NCBI GenBank assembly: GCA_018056045.1
Contig: JAGPGI010000080.1
Coordinates: 1 to 9,548, forward strand
DNA: 9,548 nt
Origin: Paracoccus sp. (in: a-proteobacteria)
Lineage (GTDB): Bacteria; Pseudomonadota; Alphaproteobacteria; Rhodobacterales; Rhodobacteraceae
Reading direction: 5' to 3'
Shown: piece after piece, positions 1 through 8,537 of the stretch
How positions within the stretch are numbered: position 1 is the first letter of the stretch
Layout of the letters: each line of letters begins with the position of its first letter
Translations under genes and position numbers: made by a program
The notes under the pieces: model-generated
The model's database searches: none
What the model saw: the letters and a program-made list of their open reading frames with translations, nothing else
Told to the model about the DNA's origin: nothing

Positions 1-1125
1 TCAGAACGAATAGCCGATCCGCACCCCGACACCCCAGAGATCGCCGTCATCCATCTCGGCGACCTTGGTCTTGTTGCCGCTTTCGCCGACGCCCAGATCG
101 GCGCCGCCCAGCTTGGTATAGTTGATCCCGGTCGAGATCTTGATGTTGTCCATCGTATAGATCGCAGCCACGGTGATGGCCTTGCGGCCATTGACCGGCG
201 CCAGCGGCGAGATGATATCGCCCTCTTTCGGCTCATAGAGGAAGGTGACCGAGCCCGCCCAGTTGTCGGTGAATTTGCGCCCGACGCCGATCGTATAGGT
301 GGTGGTGTCCTCCACTTCGACCAGCGGGATCTCGCCACCGGTGGGGCCGGGCGAAATCGGGAACACGAAGTTGTCCACCTTGAACTCGGACCACTTCACC
401 CAGCGGATCGAGCCGAAGAGCAGCGTATCTTCAGCGATGCCGGTCTGGCCTTCCAGGGTCCAGCTGCGCGGCGTGGTGACGGTATATTCATCCTCGAAGG
501 TCATCGGCAGCGGGCCGCCGGATTCCTTCATGTTGAAATCATGGTCGATGGACGAGTTATAGGTCAGCGAGACGCGCGCGGCGATCTCGGGCACCTCATA
601 GGCGACGCCGGCGACCCAGCCCACCCCCCAGGCGCCATCAAGCTTGAGGTCATAGCCCGATGTGGTGCGATAGCCCGCGCCCTGCAGCCGCACATGGCCA
701 TCGGCGCGCGATCCGCGGATACCGCCATGGACCGAGAAGTTGTTCTGGAACTTGTAGCGCAAGAATGCGGTATAGCTCGTCGAATTCACCTCGACGCGGG
801 TGCCACCCAGGATCGGGGTCGAAGACGGGTAAAGGATGTCGGCGCCAAAGGGCTGCTCGACGATCAGTGCGGCCGACAGATTCTCGTTGAACTGATGCTT
901 GTAGGCAAAGCCGGCAAAGCCGTAACCCTGCGCAACATCGCCGGTCGAGAAGCCCATAATATCCGTGCCGCTGACTTCGGGATCGACGCCGCCAAAGCTG
1001 ACCTCGGCATAGTTCCCATTTTCGAATAGCGGTGCCAGCGAATGCGGGGCGCGTTCGATACCCCCGGCAAAAGCAGGCGCTGCGCTGGCCAGCAGGGCGC
1101 CGATGCCGGTGATGATATGTTTCAT
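1..1125 (-). CDS. OmpP1/FadL-family outer-membrane transport protein
   Basis: The 374-residue protein is complete: the stop complement lies at bases 1-3 and the ATG is at 1125. An N-terminal signal peptide is evident (MKHIITGIGALLASAAPAFA, predicted cut after Ala20). The rest is rich in alternating hydrophobic/polar beta-strand segments with many Gly, Tyr, Trp and Asn, and it ends in aromatic Phe (GVRIGYSF), as expected for a Bam-inserted barrel. Strand phrases such as SWTLEGQTGIAEDTLLFGSIRWVKWSEF and the final GVGVRIGYSF are typical of the FadL/TodX family, which carries hydrophobic compounds such as long-chain fatty acids across the outer membrane. It is shorter than E. coli FadL (about 420 mature residues), and the N-terminal hatch region appears reduced. 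The start is set by a strong AGGGAGG ribosome site 5 nt upstream (1131-1137); the frame stays open to 1458, but that extension is basic and lacks coding character. It is transcribed divergently from the TDT transporter. The substrate cannot be read from sequence. Confidence 0.9.
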   Translation of the reverse strand: MKHIITGIGALLASAAPAFAGGIERAPHSLAPLFENGNYAEVSFGGVDPEVSGTDIMGFSTGDVAQGYGFAGFAYKHQFNENLSAALIVEQPFGADILYPSSTPILGGTRVEVNSTSYTAFLRYKFQNNFSVHGGIRGSRADGHVRLQGAGYRTTSGYDLKLDGAWGVGWVAGVAYEVPEIAARVSLTYNSSIDHDFNMKESGGPLPMTFEDEYTVTTPRSWTLEGQTGIAEDTLLFGSIRWVKWSEFKVDNFVFPISPGPTGGEIPLVEVEDTTTYTIGVGRKFTDNWAGSVTFLYEPKEGDIISPLAPVNGRKAITVAAIYTMDNIKISTGINYTKLGGADLGVGESGNKTKVAEMDDGDLWGVGVRIGYSF

Positions 1126-1288
1126 GTTTTCCTCCCTGAAGCGGTTCTTTGGTGAACCTGCAATTTCAGACTGCTTTACGCGTCTCGGTTGCGTCAACCG
1201 GCGGGGCTTCGTGACGCCGCGTTCCAAGGTAACAGCGGCGCGCAGCGTGGCCTTGCGGCAACGATATGACCATGGGTAAACAGGTTTC
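1126..1288. promoter_or_regulatory. Divergent intergenic region between the FadL-type gene and the TDT transporter
   Basis: These 163 bp must hold the promoters of both divergent genes. On the minus strand a TTGACG hexamer (1192-1197) resembles a sigma-70 -35 box, but no good -10 follows at 16-18 bp. That hexamer lies inside a perfect inverted repeat, CGGTTG-CGT-CAACCG (1186-1200). A second inverted repeat, GGTTC-N6-GAACC (1143-1158), sits between it and the ribosome site of the outer-membrane gene. Either repeat could be an operator or a leader hairpin. On the plus side only a weak AGG (1282-1284) precedes the transporter start, and no convincing promoter is visible. Confidence 0.35.
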
Positions 1289-2260
1289 ATGCGTTTTGCC
1301 CCTGCCCGTATTGCCCCGCCCGGCCTCTGGCGCCGCGTTCCGCCCGCGATCTTCCCGCCGCTTCTGGGGGCGCTGGGACTGGTCCTGGCGTGGCGCGTGG
1401 CGGCCAGCCGCTTTGGCCTGCCGCAGGCCTTGCCCTCGATGCTCGCGGGCATGGTCATCGCGGCATGGCTCTTTGCGCTGACCGCCTATGCGGTCAAGCT
1501 GGCGCGCCGGCCCTCGGTGCTGGCCGACGAGCTTGCCATCCTGCCCGGCCGCGCCGGCATCGGTGCGGCGCTGGTCGGCATCTATGCCGCGGCGCAGGTG
1601 CTGGCACCCTTTGCGCCGGCGCTGGGGCGCACGGTGCTGATCGCTGGCATGGGGCTGCATCTGGTCTTCTGGGCGGTGGTCATTCCGGTCATGCGCCGCC
1701 TGCCGGGGCAGGGGCGCGTCACCCCGGTCTGGCAGTTGAACTTCGTCGGCCCCATCGTCGCCGCGCAGGCGGCGGCGGGCTTTGGCTGGACGGCATTCGC
1801 GCAGGCGCTGTGGTGGCCGATGGCGGCGATGGCCGGCTTTATCTGGATCGCCAGCCTGCGCCAGCTTTGGGCCGAGCGGGTGCCGGCGCCGCTGCGCCCG
1901 CTGCTGATGATCCATATCGCCCCCATCGCCATGCTGGGCACGACGGCCGCGGCGGTTGGCTGGTCGAACGTCGCGCAGGGCTTTGCGCTGGCGCTGGTCC
2001 CGGCGCTGGCGCTGGCTGCGGCGCTGCTGCGCTGGCTGACCGAGGCGGGCTTCTCGCCCATGTGGGGCGCCTTCACATTTCCGTTGGCCGCGAGCGCCGG
2101 GCTGTGGCTGACGATGTCCGGCTTGCATCCCGAATGGGCGTGGCCGGCGCGGCTTTTGCTGGTTCTGGCCAGCCTTGTCGTGGTGCCGATCCTGTTTCTG
2201 GTCTGGCGGTCCTGGGCGCAGGGCAGGCTTGCGGTCAAAACCAATGCTGCCATCGCCTGA
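1289..2260 (+). CDS. TDT/TehA/SLAC1-family ten-helix membrane transporter
   Basis: The 323-residue, very hydrophobic protein has about ten predicted membrane helices, for example near residues 18-39, 51-71, 92-113 and 118-138, with a last one around 288-310. Family signatures include the first-helix phrase FPPLLGALGLVLAWR, the HIAPIA stretch in helix 7 and the WGAFTFPLAA motif in helix 9, all typical of the tellurite-resistance/dicarboxylate transporter (TDT) superfamily that includes TehA, SLAC1 anion channels and Mae1. It should sit in the inner membrane and conduct anions or small dicarboxylates; some members affect tellurite or sulfite tolerance. The actual substrate is unknown. The ATG at 1289 is chosen because it starts immediately before the conserved first helix; its Shine-Dalgarno is weak (CAGG). 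It ends 69 bp before guaB on the same strand, so read-through into guaB is possible. Confidence 0.87.
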   Translation: MRFAPARIAPPGLWRRVPPAIFPPLLGALGLVLAWRVAASRFGLPQALPSMLAGMVIAAWLFALTAYAVKLARRPSVLADELAILPGRAGIGAALVGIYAAAQVLAPFAPALGRTVLIAGMGLHLVFWAVVIPVMRRLPGQGRVTPVWQLNFVGPIVAAQAAAGFGWTAFAQALWWPMAAMAGFIWIASLRQLWAERVPAPLRPLLMIHIAPIAMLGTTAAAVGWSNVAQGFALALVPALALAAALLRWLTEAGFSPMWGAFTFPLAASAGLWLTMSGLHPEWAWPARLLLVLASLVVVPILFLVWRSWAQGRLAVKTNAAIA

Positions 2261-3778
<1,518 letters not shown>

Positions 3779-4015
3779 TCACAGGCCTGAATGAAAACCG
3801 GGGTGGTGGCGAGGTTTCGGCTCGCCACACCTGATTTCAAGGACCCGCGCGGGATCGCGAAGCCAGAGCCAGCGATTCAGAAGCCGGCGATTCAGGGCGC
3901 GGCTCTCGGCAGCGGTGCTGTCGCGCCCGGCCCCTCGCTCCGCCATCGGCCAGGCCGCAGCCATCATGTCCTTGATGCGGACGGGGCTTGGCGCCCCTTG
4001 GCCTTTGGCCCGCAT
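3779..4015 (-). CDS. Doubtful small hypothetical ORF antisense in the guaB-valS gap
   Basis: A 78-codon frame runs from ATG at 4015 to a stop directly abutting the guaB stop codon. Upstream is a GGGGAT sequence about 5 nt before the ATG, a possible weak ribosome site. Most of its first 35 codons end in G or C, as in coding DNA here, but GC-rich noncoding DNA can do the same. The product is basic ([16 protein letters not shown]), matches no family I know, and contains [10 protein letters not shown] from the 15-bp tandem duplication. It overlaps the guaB hairpin. I think it is more likely not a gene. Confidence 0.15.
   Translation of the reverse strand: MRAKGQGAPSPVRIKDMMAAAWPMAERGAGRDSTAAESRALNRRLLNRWLWLRDPARVLEIRCGEPKPRHHPGFHSGL
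3806..3828 (+). terminator. Terminator-like hairpin downstream of guaB
   Basis: A perfect 8-bp stem, GTGGCGAG with CTCGCCAC, encloses the 7-nt loop GTTTCGG 27 bp after the guaB stop. Only a weak T stretch (ATTT) follows, so termination may be inefficient or the hairpin may instead protect the mRNA 3' end. Confidence 0.5.
3866..3895. repeat. 15-bp imperfect tandem duplication
   Basis: GAGCCAGCGATTCAG (3866-3880) is followed directly by AAGCCGGCGATTCAG (3881-3895), 13 of 15 bases identical. It is probably a small slippage duplication in noncoding DNA. Confidence 0.7.
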
Positions 4016-4037
4016 TTCGCTATCCCCGTGGCAATTC

Positions 4038-4043
4038 GAGGGG
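4038..4043 (+). promoter_or_regulatory. valS ribosome binding site
   Basis: GAGGGG ends 7 nt before the ATG at 4051, favouring this start over the upstream in-frame ATG at 3988. Confidence 0.55.
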
Positions 4044-4050
4044 TGACGAC

Positions 4051-7000
4051 ATGGCCATGGAAAAGAATTTTGACGCGCAGGCCGCCGAGGCGCGGATTGC
4101 GGCTGAATGGGCAGCGACCAACGCTTTCGCGGCGGGCGCCAATGCAAAGCCGGGGGCTGACAGCTTTTCGGTGGTGATCCCGCCCCCGAACGTCACCGGC
4201 AGCCTGCATATCGGCCACGCGCTGAACAACACGCTGCAGGACATTCTGGTGCGCTGGCACCGGATGCGCGGCTTTGACACGCTGTGGCAGCCCGGTCAGG
4301 ACCATGCCGGCATCGCCACGCAGATGGTGGTCGAGCGCAAGCTTGCCTCCGAGGGCAAGCCGCCGCGCCGGGAATGGGACCGCAAGGATTTCACCGATGA
4401 AATCTGGCGCTGGAAGCAGGAATCCGGTGATACGATCATCAATCAGTTGAAGCGGTTGGGCGCCTCCTGCGACTGGTCGCGCAACGCCTTCACCATGTCC
4501 GGCGCTCCCGGTGCCCCCGCGGGCGAGGAAGGCAATTTCCACGATGCGGTGATCCGGGTCTTTGTAGATCTTTATGACAAGGGCATCATCTATCGCGGCA
4601 AGCGGCTGGTGAACTGGGACCCGCATTTCGAGACCGCGATTTCCGATCTTGAGGTCGAGAACCGCGAGGTTCCCGGCCATATGTGGCATTTCAAATACCC
4701 GCTGGCCGGCGGCGCGACCTATGAATATGTCGAACGCGACGAGGACGGTAACGTCACCCTGCGCGAGACCCGCGACTATATCAGCATTGCCACCACCCGC
4801 CCCGAAACCATGCTGGGCGATGGCGCGGTGGCGGTGCATCCGGATGATGCGCGCTATGCCCCCATCGTCGGCAAACTGGTCGAGATTCCGGTCGGCCCCA
4901 AGGAGCACCGCCGCCTGATCCCGATCATCACCGACGAATACCCGGACCCGGATTTCGGCTCGGGCGCGGTCAAGATCACCGGCGCGCATGACTTCAACGA
5001 CTATGGCGTCGCCATGCGCAACAATATCCCGCTTTATGCGCTGATGGACAGCAAGGGCGCGATGCGCGCCGACGGGCTGTCCTATGAAGAAAGCGCCGAG
5101 ATCGCGACCCGCGCCGCGCGCGGCGAGGATGTGGGCGATGTCTCGAACGTCAACCTTGTCCCCGAGGATCTGCGCGGGCTGGACCGCTATGACGCCCGCA
5201 AGCTGGTGATCGACCAGATCAATGCCGAGGGGCTGGCCGTCACCTATCTGCACAAGGAAATCGACAAGGAAACCGGCGCCGAGCATCTGGAGCGTCGCGC
5301 GCTGGTCGACGCCAAACCGATCATGCAGCCCTTTGGCGACCGCTCGGGCGTGGTGATCGAGCCGATGCTGACCGATCAGTGGTTCGTCGATACGCAGCGC
5401 ATCGTTGGCCCGGCGCTGGACGCGGTGCGCGACGGCCGCACCCAGATCCTGCCCGAGCAGCACAAAAAGGTCTATTTCAACTGGCTGGAAAATATCGAGC
5501 CCTGGACCATCTCGCGACAGCTGTGGTGGGGCCATCAGATCCCGGTCTGGTATGGGCTTGATCTGGCGCAGGAAGGTCAGGTCGAGGACGACCATGACGG
5601 CGCCTTGGATGAGGTCGAGATCTTTGCGCTGCTTGAGGAAGGTCTGGTCCATCGCGACGAGATCCATCATGCGGCGCCCGGTTTCGACGGTGTGGTTGAA
5701 AAGTTCCGCGACAGCATCGCCGGCCTGCCGCAGCCTTTGGAAATCAGCCGCGTGATCGAGGTCGCCGACCGCGCCACGGCCATCGACGCCTTTGCGCAGG
5801 GCCTTGCCGAATACAACCTGACGCAGGACCCGACCAAGCTGGTCTATCCGGTCTGGCGCGATCCCGACGTGCTGGATACGTGGTTCAGCTCGGGCCTCTG
5901 GCCCATCGGGACGCTGGGCTGGCCCGAGAATACGCCGGAAATGCAGCGGTATTTCCCGACCGACGTGCTGGTCACCGGCTTTGACATCATCTTCTTCTGG
6001 GTCGCCCGGATGATGATGATGCAGCTTGAGGTGGTGGGGAAAATCCCGTTCCATACCGTCTATGTCCACGGTCTGGTGCGCGACGAAAAAGGCGCGAAGA
6101 TGTCGAAGTCGAAAGGCAACGTCATCGACCCGCTGACCCTGATCGACGATTTTGGTGCCGATGCGCTGCGTTTCACGCTGACCAGCATGGCTGCCATGGG
6201 CCGCGACCCCAAGCTGGGGCCAAAGCATGTCGAGGCGAACCGCAATTTCGTCACCAAGATCTGGAACGCCACCCGTTTCGCCGAAATGAACGGCGTGCGC
6301 GGCGGCATCGTGCGCCCCGCGCCCAGCCATGTCGTCAACCGCTGGATCATCGGCGAGGTCGCCCGCATCCGCATGGCGACCGACGAGGCGCTGGCCTCCT
6401 ATCGCTTCAACGATGCCGCGACCGGGCTTTACGCCTTTGTCTGGGGCAAGGTCTGCGACTGGTATGTCGAGCTGTCAAAGCCGCTGTTTGACGGCGAATA
6501 TCGTGACGAGACGCAGGCCACGATGGGCTGGGTGCTGGATCAGTGCTACATCATGCTGCATCCGATCATGCCCTTCGTGACCGAAGAGCTTTGGGCACTG
6601 ACCGGGGACCGGGCCGGGATGCTGGTCCATGGCGACTGGCCCAAATACGGCGCCGAGCTGATCGATGCTGATGCCGACCGGCAGATGAACTGGGTGATCG
6701 CACTGATCGAAGCCATCCGCTCGGCCCGGGCGCAGATCGGTGTTCCTGCCGGCGCCCGCCCGGACCTGATCGTGACCGAGGCGGATGCTGCCGCGCGTGC
6801 CGCGCTGGCGGCGAATGCGCCGCTGATCGAGCGGCTGGCGCGGGTGAACGCGCCCGTGGACGGGGCGATGGGGCCGGGCATGATCGCGGTCGCGGCACTT
6901 GGCGCGAGCTTTGCCCTTCCGGTCGGCGATGTGATCGACGTGCAGGCGGAAACCGCGCGGCTGGAAAAGGCGGCGGGCAAGACCGAGAAAGATGCCGGCG

Positions 7001-7143
7001 GGCTACGCGGGCGTCTGGGCAATCCGAAATTCGTCGAGCATGCCGAGCCGGAAGTCATCGAGGAAACCCGCGACAAGCTGGCGGCGCTGGAGGATGATCT
7101 GGTGCGGATCCGGGCGGCTTTGGCGCAGCTGGCCGCGATGTAG
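4051..7143 (+). CDS. valS: Valyl-tRNA synthetase (ValS)
   Basis: The protein has 1030 residues and charges tRNA-Val with valine using ATP in the cytoplasm. It is a class I synthetase: [15 protein letters not shown] carries the HIGH motif at residues 53-56, and [13 protein letters not shown] carries KMSKS at 683-687. Between them lies the CP1 editing domain, with the threonine-rich [10 protein letters not shown] at about 248-257, which in the family hydrolyses mischarged Thr-t[19 protein letters not shown] and [13 protein letters not shown] are family hallmarks. The anticodon-binding helical domain follows, and a charged C-terminal coiled coil (about 963-1030, with [16 protein letters not shown]) contacts tRNA. 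It is about 80 residues longer than the 951-residue E. coli enzyme, largely due to an insert at about 502-600. The ATG at 4051 is preferred because GAGGGG lies 7 nt upstream; the frame is open further upstream but without family sequence. ATG at 4057 is an alternative. Confidence 0.97.
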   Translation: MAMEKNFDAQAAEARIAAEWAATNAFAAGANAKPGADSFSVVIPPPNVTGSLHIGHALNNTLQDILVRWHRMRGFDTLWQPGQDHAGIATQMVVERKLASEGKPPRREWDRKDFTDEIWRWKQESGDTIINQLKRLGASCDWSRNAFTMSGAPGAPAGEEGNFHDAVIRVFVDLYDKGIIYRGKRLVNWDPHFETAISDLEVENREVPGHMWHFKYPLAGGATYEYVERDEDGNVTLRETRDYISIATTRPETMLGDGAVAVHPDDARYAPIVGKLVEIPVGPKEHRRLIPIITDEYPDPDFGSGAVKITGAHDFNDYGVAMRNNIPLYALMDSKGAMRADGLSYEESAEIATRAARGEDVGDVSNVNLVPEDLRGLDRYDARKLVIDQINAEGLAVTYLHKEIDKETGAEHLERRALVDAKPIMQPFGDRSGVVIEPMLTDQWFVDTQRIVGPALDAVRDGRTQILPEQHKKVYFNWLENIEPWTISRQLWWGHQIPVWYGLDLAQEGQVEDDHDGALDEVEIFALLEEGLVHRDEIHHAAPGFDGVVEKFRDSIAGLPQPLEISRVIEVADRATAIDAFAQGLAEYNLTQDPTKLVYPVWRDPDVLDTWFSSGLWPIGTLGWPENTPEMQRYFPTDVLVTGFDIIFFWVARMMMMQLEVVGKIPFHTVYVHGLVRDEKGAKMSKSKGNVIDPLTLIDDFGADALRFTLTSMAAMGRDPKLGPKHVEANRNFVTKIWNATRFAEMNGVRGGIVRPAPSHVVNRWIIGEVARIRMATDEALASYRFNDAATGLYAFVWGKVCDWYVELSKPLFDGEYRDETQATMGWVLDQCYIMLHPIMPFVTEELWALTGDRAGMLVHGDWPKYGAELIDADADRQMNWVIALIEAIRSARAQIGVPAGARPDLIVTEADAAARAALAANAPLIERLARVNAPVDGAMGPGMIAVAALGASFALPVGDVIDVQAETARLEKAAGKTEKDAGGLRGRLGNPKFVEHAEPEVIEETRDKLAALEDDLVRIRAALAQLAAM

Positions 7144-7148
7144 GCGCG

Positions 7149-7169
7149 GGCCGCGCGGGTGGCGCGGCC
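7149..7169 (+). terminator. GC-rich terminator hairpin after valS
   Basis: A perfect 8-bp stem, GGCCGCGC pairing with GCGCGGCC around the loop GGGTG, starts 5 bp after the valS stop. It is followed by GTATGGATATTTG and an A/G-rich tail (7182-7196) rather than a classical T run. It lies in the 53-bp gap between convergent valS and the chelatase gene, so it may end transcription from both sides. Confidence 0.7.
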
Positions 7170-7196
7170 GTATGGATATTTGAATGAAGAAGAAAG

Positions 7197-7889
7197 TCAG
7201 GGCCGCTCGTTCAGGGCGGCCCTGATGCTTTCGGCGATCAGGGCGGGGACCGCATCGGCAAGGCCGACCGGGGGCAGGGTGATGCCCTGAAAGCCCGCAT
7301 CGGTCAGGGCTTTCGGCAGGTCCTCGGTCACGTGATCGGCATTGGTGGCGAAAAGCGGCAGGCAGATCGTTCTTGCGGGCAGGTTCCGGGCGGCATCGGT
7401 GATGAAGGGGGCTTCCTCGATGAAGCCGCAATGGGTTGTGGCGACATGCGGGGCAAGTCGGTCCGCCATGGCGCGGGCGGCGGTCGAGGGCGCGCGCGAG
7501 CGGCCCGAGCCATGGGCGGCGATCAGCAGATCCGTATCCGCAAGCGCCCAGCCCTGTCCGGCGGCGGCGTCGGTGATCAGGTGCAGGCACAGGGCTGGCA
7601 GGCCGGGATGGCTGCCGAAAGGTTCCAGCACGCGGGCGCCCTCGGCCCCGGCCAGCGCGAGGCGGCGGGGAAGCTCGCTGCGGGTGAACCAGCCCGAGGC
7701 CATGAACATCGGATAGATCAGCGTATCGGCTGTCGCGATGTTCAGCGCACCCGGCATGGCAAGCGTCGCGCCCCCGACCTGCGCTTGCGGCAGGTGGGGG
7801 GCAATGCGGGCGGCCAGTGTCTCGACCGCCTGTTGCTGGGGTTCGGGGTCGCCCGGCTGGCCATGGGCGACGATCAGGACCTTAGTCAT
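7197..7889 (-). CDS. CbiX/SirB-type class II tetrapyrrole chelatase
   Basis: The 230-residue protein resembles sirohydrochlorin cobalto-/ferrochelatases, which insert Co2+ or Fe2+ into sirohydrochlorin for cobalamin or sirohaem synthesis. It holds two tandem copies of the small chelatase fold. Copy one starts MTKVLIVAHGQPGDP (His9) and has the strand IYPMFMASGWFTRSELPRRL (about 58-77). Copy two starts LLIAAHGSGRSR (His126) and has CLPLFATNADHVTEDLPKAL (about 176-195, His186). In the family a His from each motif type binds metal; here only copy two keeps both (His126/His186), while copy one has Trp-Phe-Thr where the second His would be expected. The start at 7889 lies inside the end of the DUF4202 gene (8-bp overlap, ATGACTAA), implying translational coupling; the long open extension to 8078 is that gene's shadow. 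Metal and substrate cannot be settled from sequence; a diverged, non-catalytic or delivery role is possible. Confidence 0.85.
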   Translation of the reverse strand: MTKVLIVAHGQPGDPEPQQQAVETLAARIAPHLPQAQVGGATLAMPGALNIATADTLIYPMFMASGWFTRSELPRRLALAGAEGARVLEPFGSHPGLPALCLHLITDAAAGQGWALADTDLLIAAHGSGRSRAPSTAARAMADRLAPHVATTHCGFIEEAPFITDAARNLPARTICLPLFATNADHVTEDLPKALTDAGFQGITLPPVGLADAVPALIAESIRAALNERP

Positions 7890-8442
7890 GGAAGGCGCTG
7901 GCGAAGGGCTCGGGGATGGCGAATTCGCCAAGCGCCCGGGCGCGGGCCATGGGCGACATCTTGCGCGCCGTCTTTTCGACGATGCGCAGCATCTCATCGG
8001 GGTCGCGGGTCTGCGAGAAGGGGCCCATATACCAGCGGATGAAGGTGAAGCAGGCCACGTCCTCAAGCGCCTGCACATCGCCGTCGCGCTTGATCCCCTG
8101 TTTCATCAGCATCTTTTCGGCATGCTGGATATCCGCGTCGCCATAGCCAGCCGCGCGCATGATTTCGGCCACGCGGGCGGCGTGGCGGCGGCCCTGTTCG
8201 GTGCGCCATGCCAGATAGCCGGGGCGGTCCATCGGGAAGTCGTGGCGCGGCAGGGTCCAGCGTTCGATATGCTGGCCACGGCAGGCGATGCGCAGCGGCT
8301 CGGAGGCGTCGGGGTAAAGCGCAAGCTGTTCCTCGGTCATGCGCTGGCCGTAAAGCAGTTCGACCGGCTGGCCGTCGCTTTGGTTCGGGTCGGCGGAATT
8401 GGCCTGATCGATGGCTGCGAAAGCTGTCTGAAGGCGGGTCAT
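7882..8442 (-). CDS. DUF4202-family protein of unknown function
   Basis: The 186-residue protein is soluble, with no signal peptide or membrane helix. I recognise the DUF4202 pattern: ELLYGQRMTEEQL (about 29-40), RGQHIERWTLPRHDFPMDRPGYLAWR (about 55-80), then HA at 87-88, a K114/K118 pair, and QALEDVACFTFIRWY (124-138). The regularly placed His58, His87 and Glu127-Asp128 look like metal or phosphate ligands and resemble an HD-domain spacing, but this is my inference; no function is established to my knowledge. The start at 8442 is supported by AAAGGA about 7 nt upstream; the alternative start at 8472 falls on the predicted -10 box. It is the first gene of an apparent operon, its end overlapping the chelatase start by 8 bp, and it is divergent to the NnrU-family gene. 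Confidence 0.85.
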   Translation of the reverse strand: MTRLQTAFAAIDQANSADPNQSDGQPVELLYGQRMTEEQLALYPDASEPLRIACRGQHIERWTLPRHDFPMDRPGYLAWRTEQGRRHAARVAEIMRAAGYGDADIQHAEKMLMKQGIKRDGDVQALEDVACFTFIRWYMGPFSQTRDPDEMLRIVEKTARKMSPMARARALGEFAIPEPFASAFHD

Positions 8443-8467
8443 GGTCGGTCCTTTTGGTTTCGAAGAC

Positions 8468-8495
8468 ATCATGCCGCAGGGGCGCGCGGCGTCAA
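8468..8495 (-). promoter_or_regulatory. Candidate sigma-70 promoter of the DUF4202-chelatase operon
   Basis: On the minus strand TTGACG (8490-8495, 5 of 6 to consensus) and CATGAT (8468-8473, 4 of 6) are 16 bp apart. The -10 ends 25 bp before the DUF4202 ATG, giving a short leader that contains the AAAGGA ribosome site. Confidence 0.45.
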
Positions 8496-8525
8496 CGCGG
8501 ATTGCCGCCCCGGATACCGCGGATT
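8496..8525. repeat. Direct repeat CGCGGATT, two copies 22 bp apart
   Basis: Identical octamers lie at 8496-8503 and 8518-8525, start to start 22 bp (about two helical turns), with a related CGGAT at 8511-8515. They abut the candidate -35 of the minus-strand operon and lie just upstream of the NnrU-family start, so they could be activator or repressor half-sites, or chance in GC-rich DNA. Confidence 0.35.
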
Positions 8526-8537
8526 AGGGTCGCGGCC

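Larger units (their letters stand above)
3779..4050. other. 272-bp intergenic region between guaB and valS
   Basis: No recognised gene lies here. It contains the terminator-like hairpin of guaB (3806-3828), a 10-bp palindrome CCCGCGCGGG (3844-3853), a 15-bp tandem duplication (3866-3895) and a GGGGC-TTGGC-GCCCC hairpin (3983-3997) followed by GGCC-TTT-GGCC. The valS promoter must lie in its right half unless valS is read from guaB, but no clear -35/-10 pair was found. No T-box or other known leader was recognised. Confidence 0.6.

Noticed and set aside
1261..1290. Possible sigma-70 promoter for the transporter around GATATG (1263-1268)
   Set aside because: No -35-like hexamer at suitable spacing, and the site is very close to the start codon.
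1126..1458. N-terminal extension of the FadL-type frame
   Set aside because: It is Arg/Pro-rich, precedes a clear signal peptide and strong ribosome site, and overlaps the divergent transporter gene.
3791..4177. 128-codon plus-strand frame beginning MKTGVVARF, considered as a Val-codon leader peptide for valS attenuation
   Set aside because: Only two adjacent Val codons, no early stop and no terminator/antiterminator pair near the stop; the frame runs into valS out of register.
3964..6330. A 788-codon open frame on the minus strand
   Set aside because: It is antisense to valS, whose HIGH, KMSKS and editing motifs are unambiguous; the minus product resembles no family.
7890..8078. Longer start for the chelatase at 8078
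   Set aside because: The added residues are Arg/Pro/Ser-rich shadow of DUF4202; the fold begins at MTKVLIVAHG.
8208..8537. Upstream extension of the NnrU-family frame
   Set aside because: It is antisense to DUF4202 and has no helix or family sequence; ATG at 8538 fits the family.
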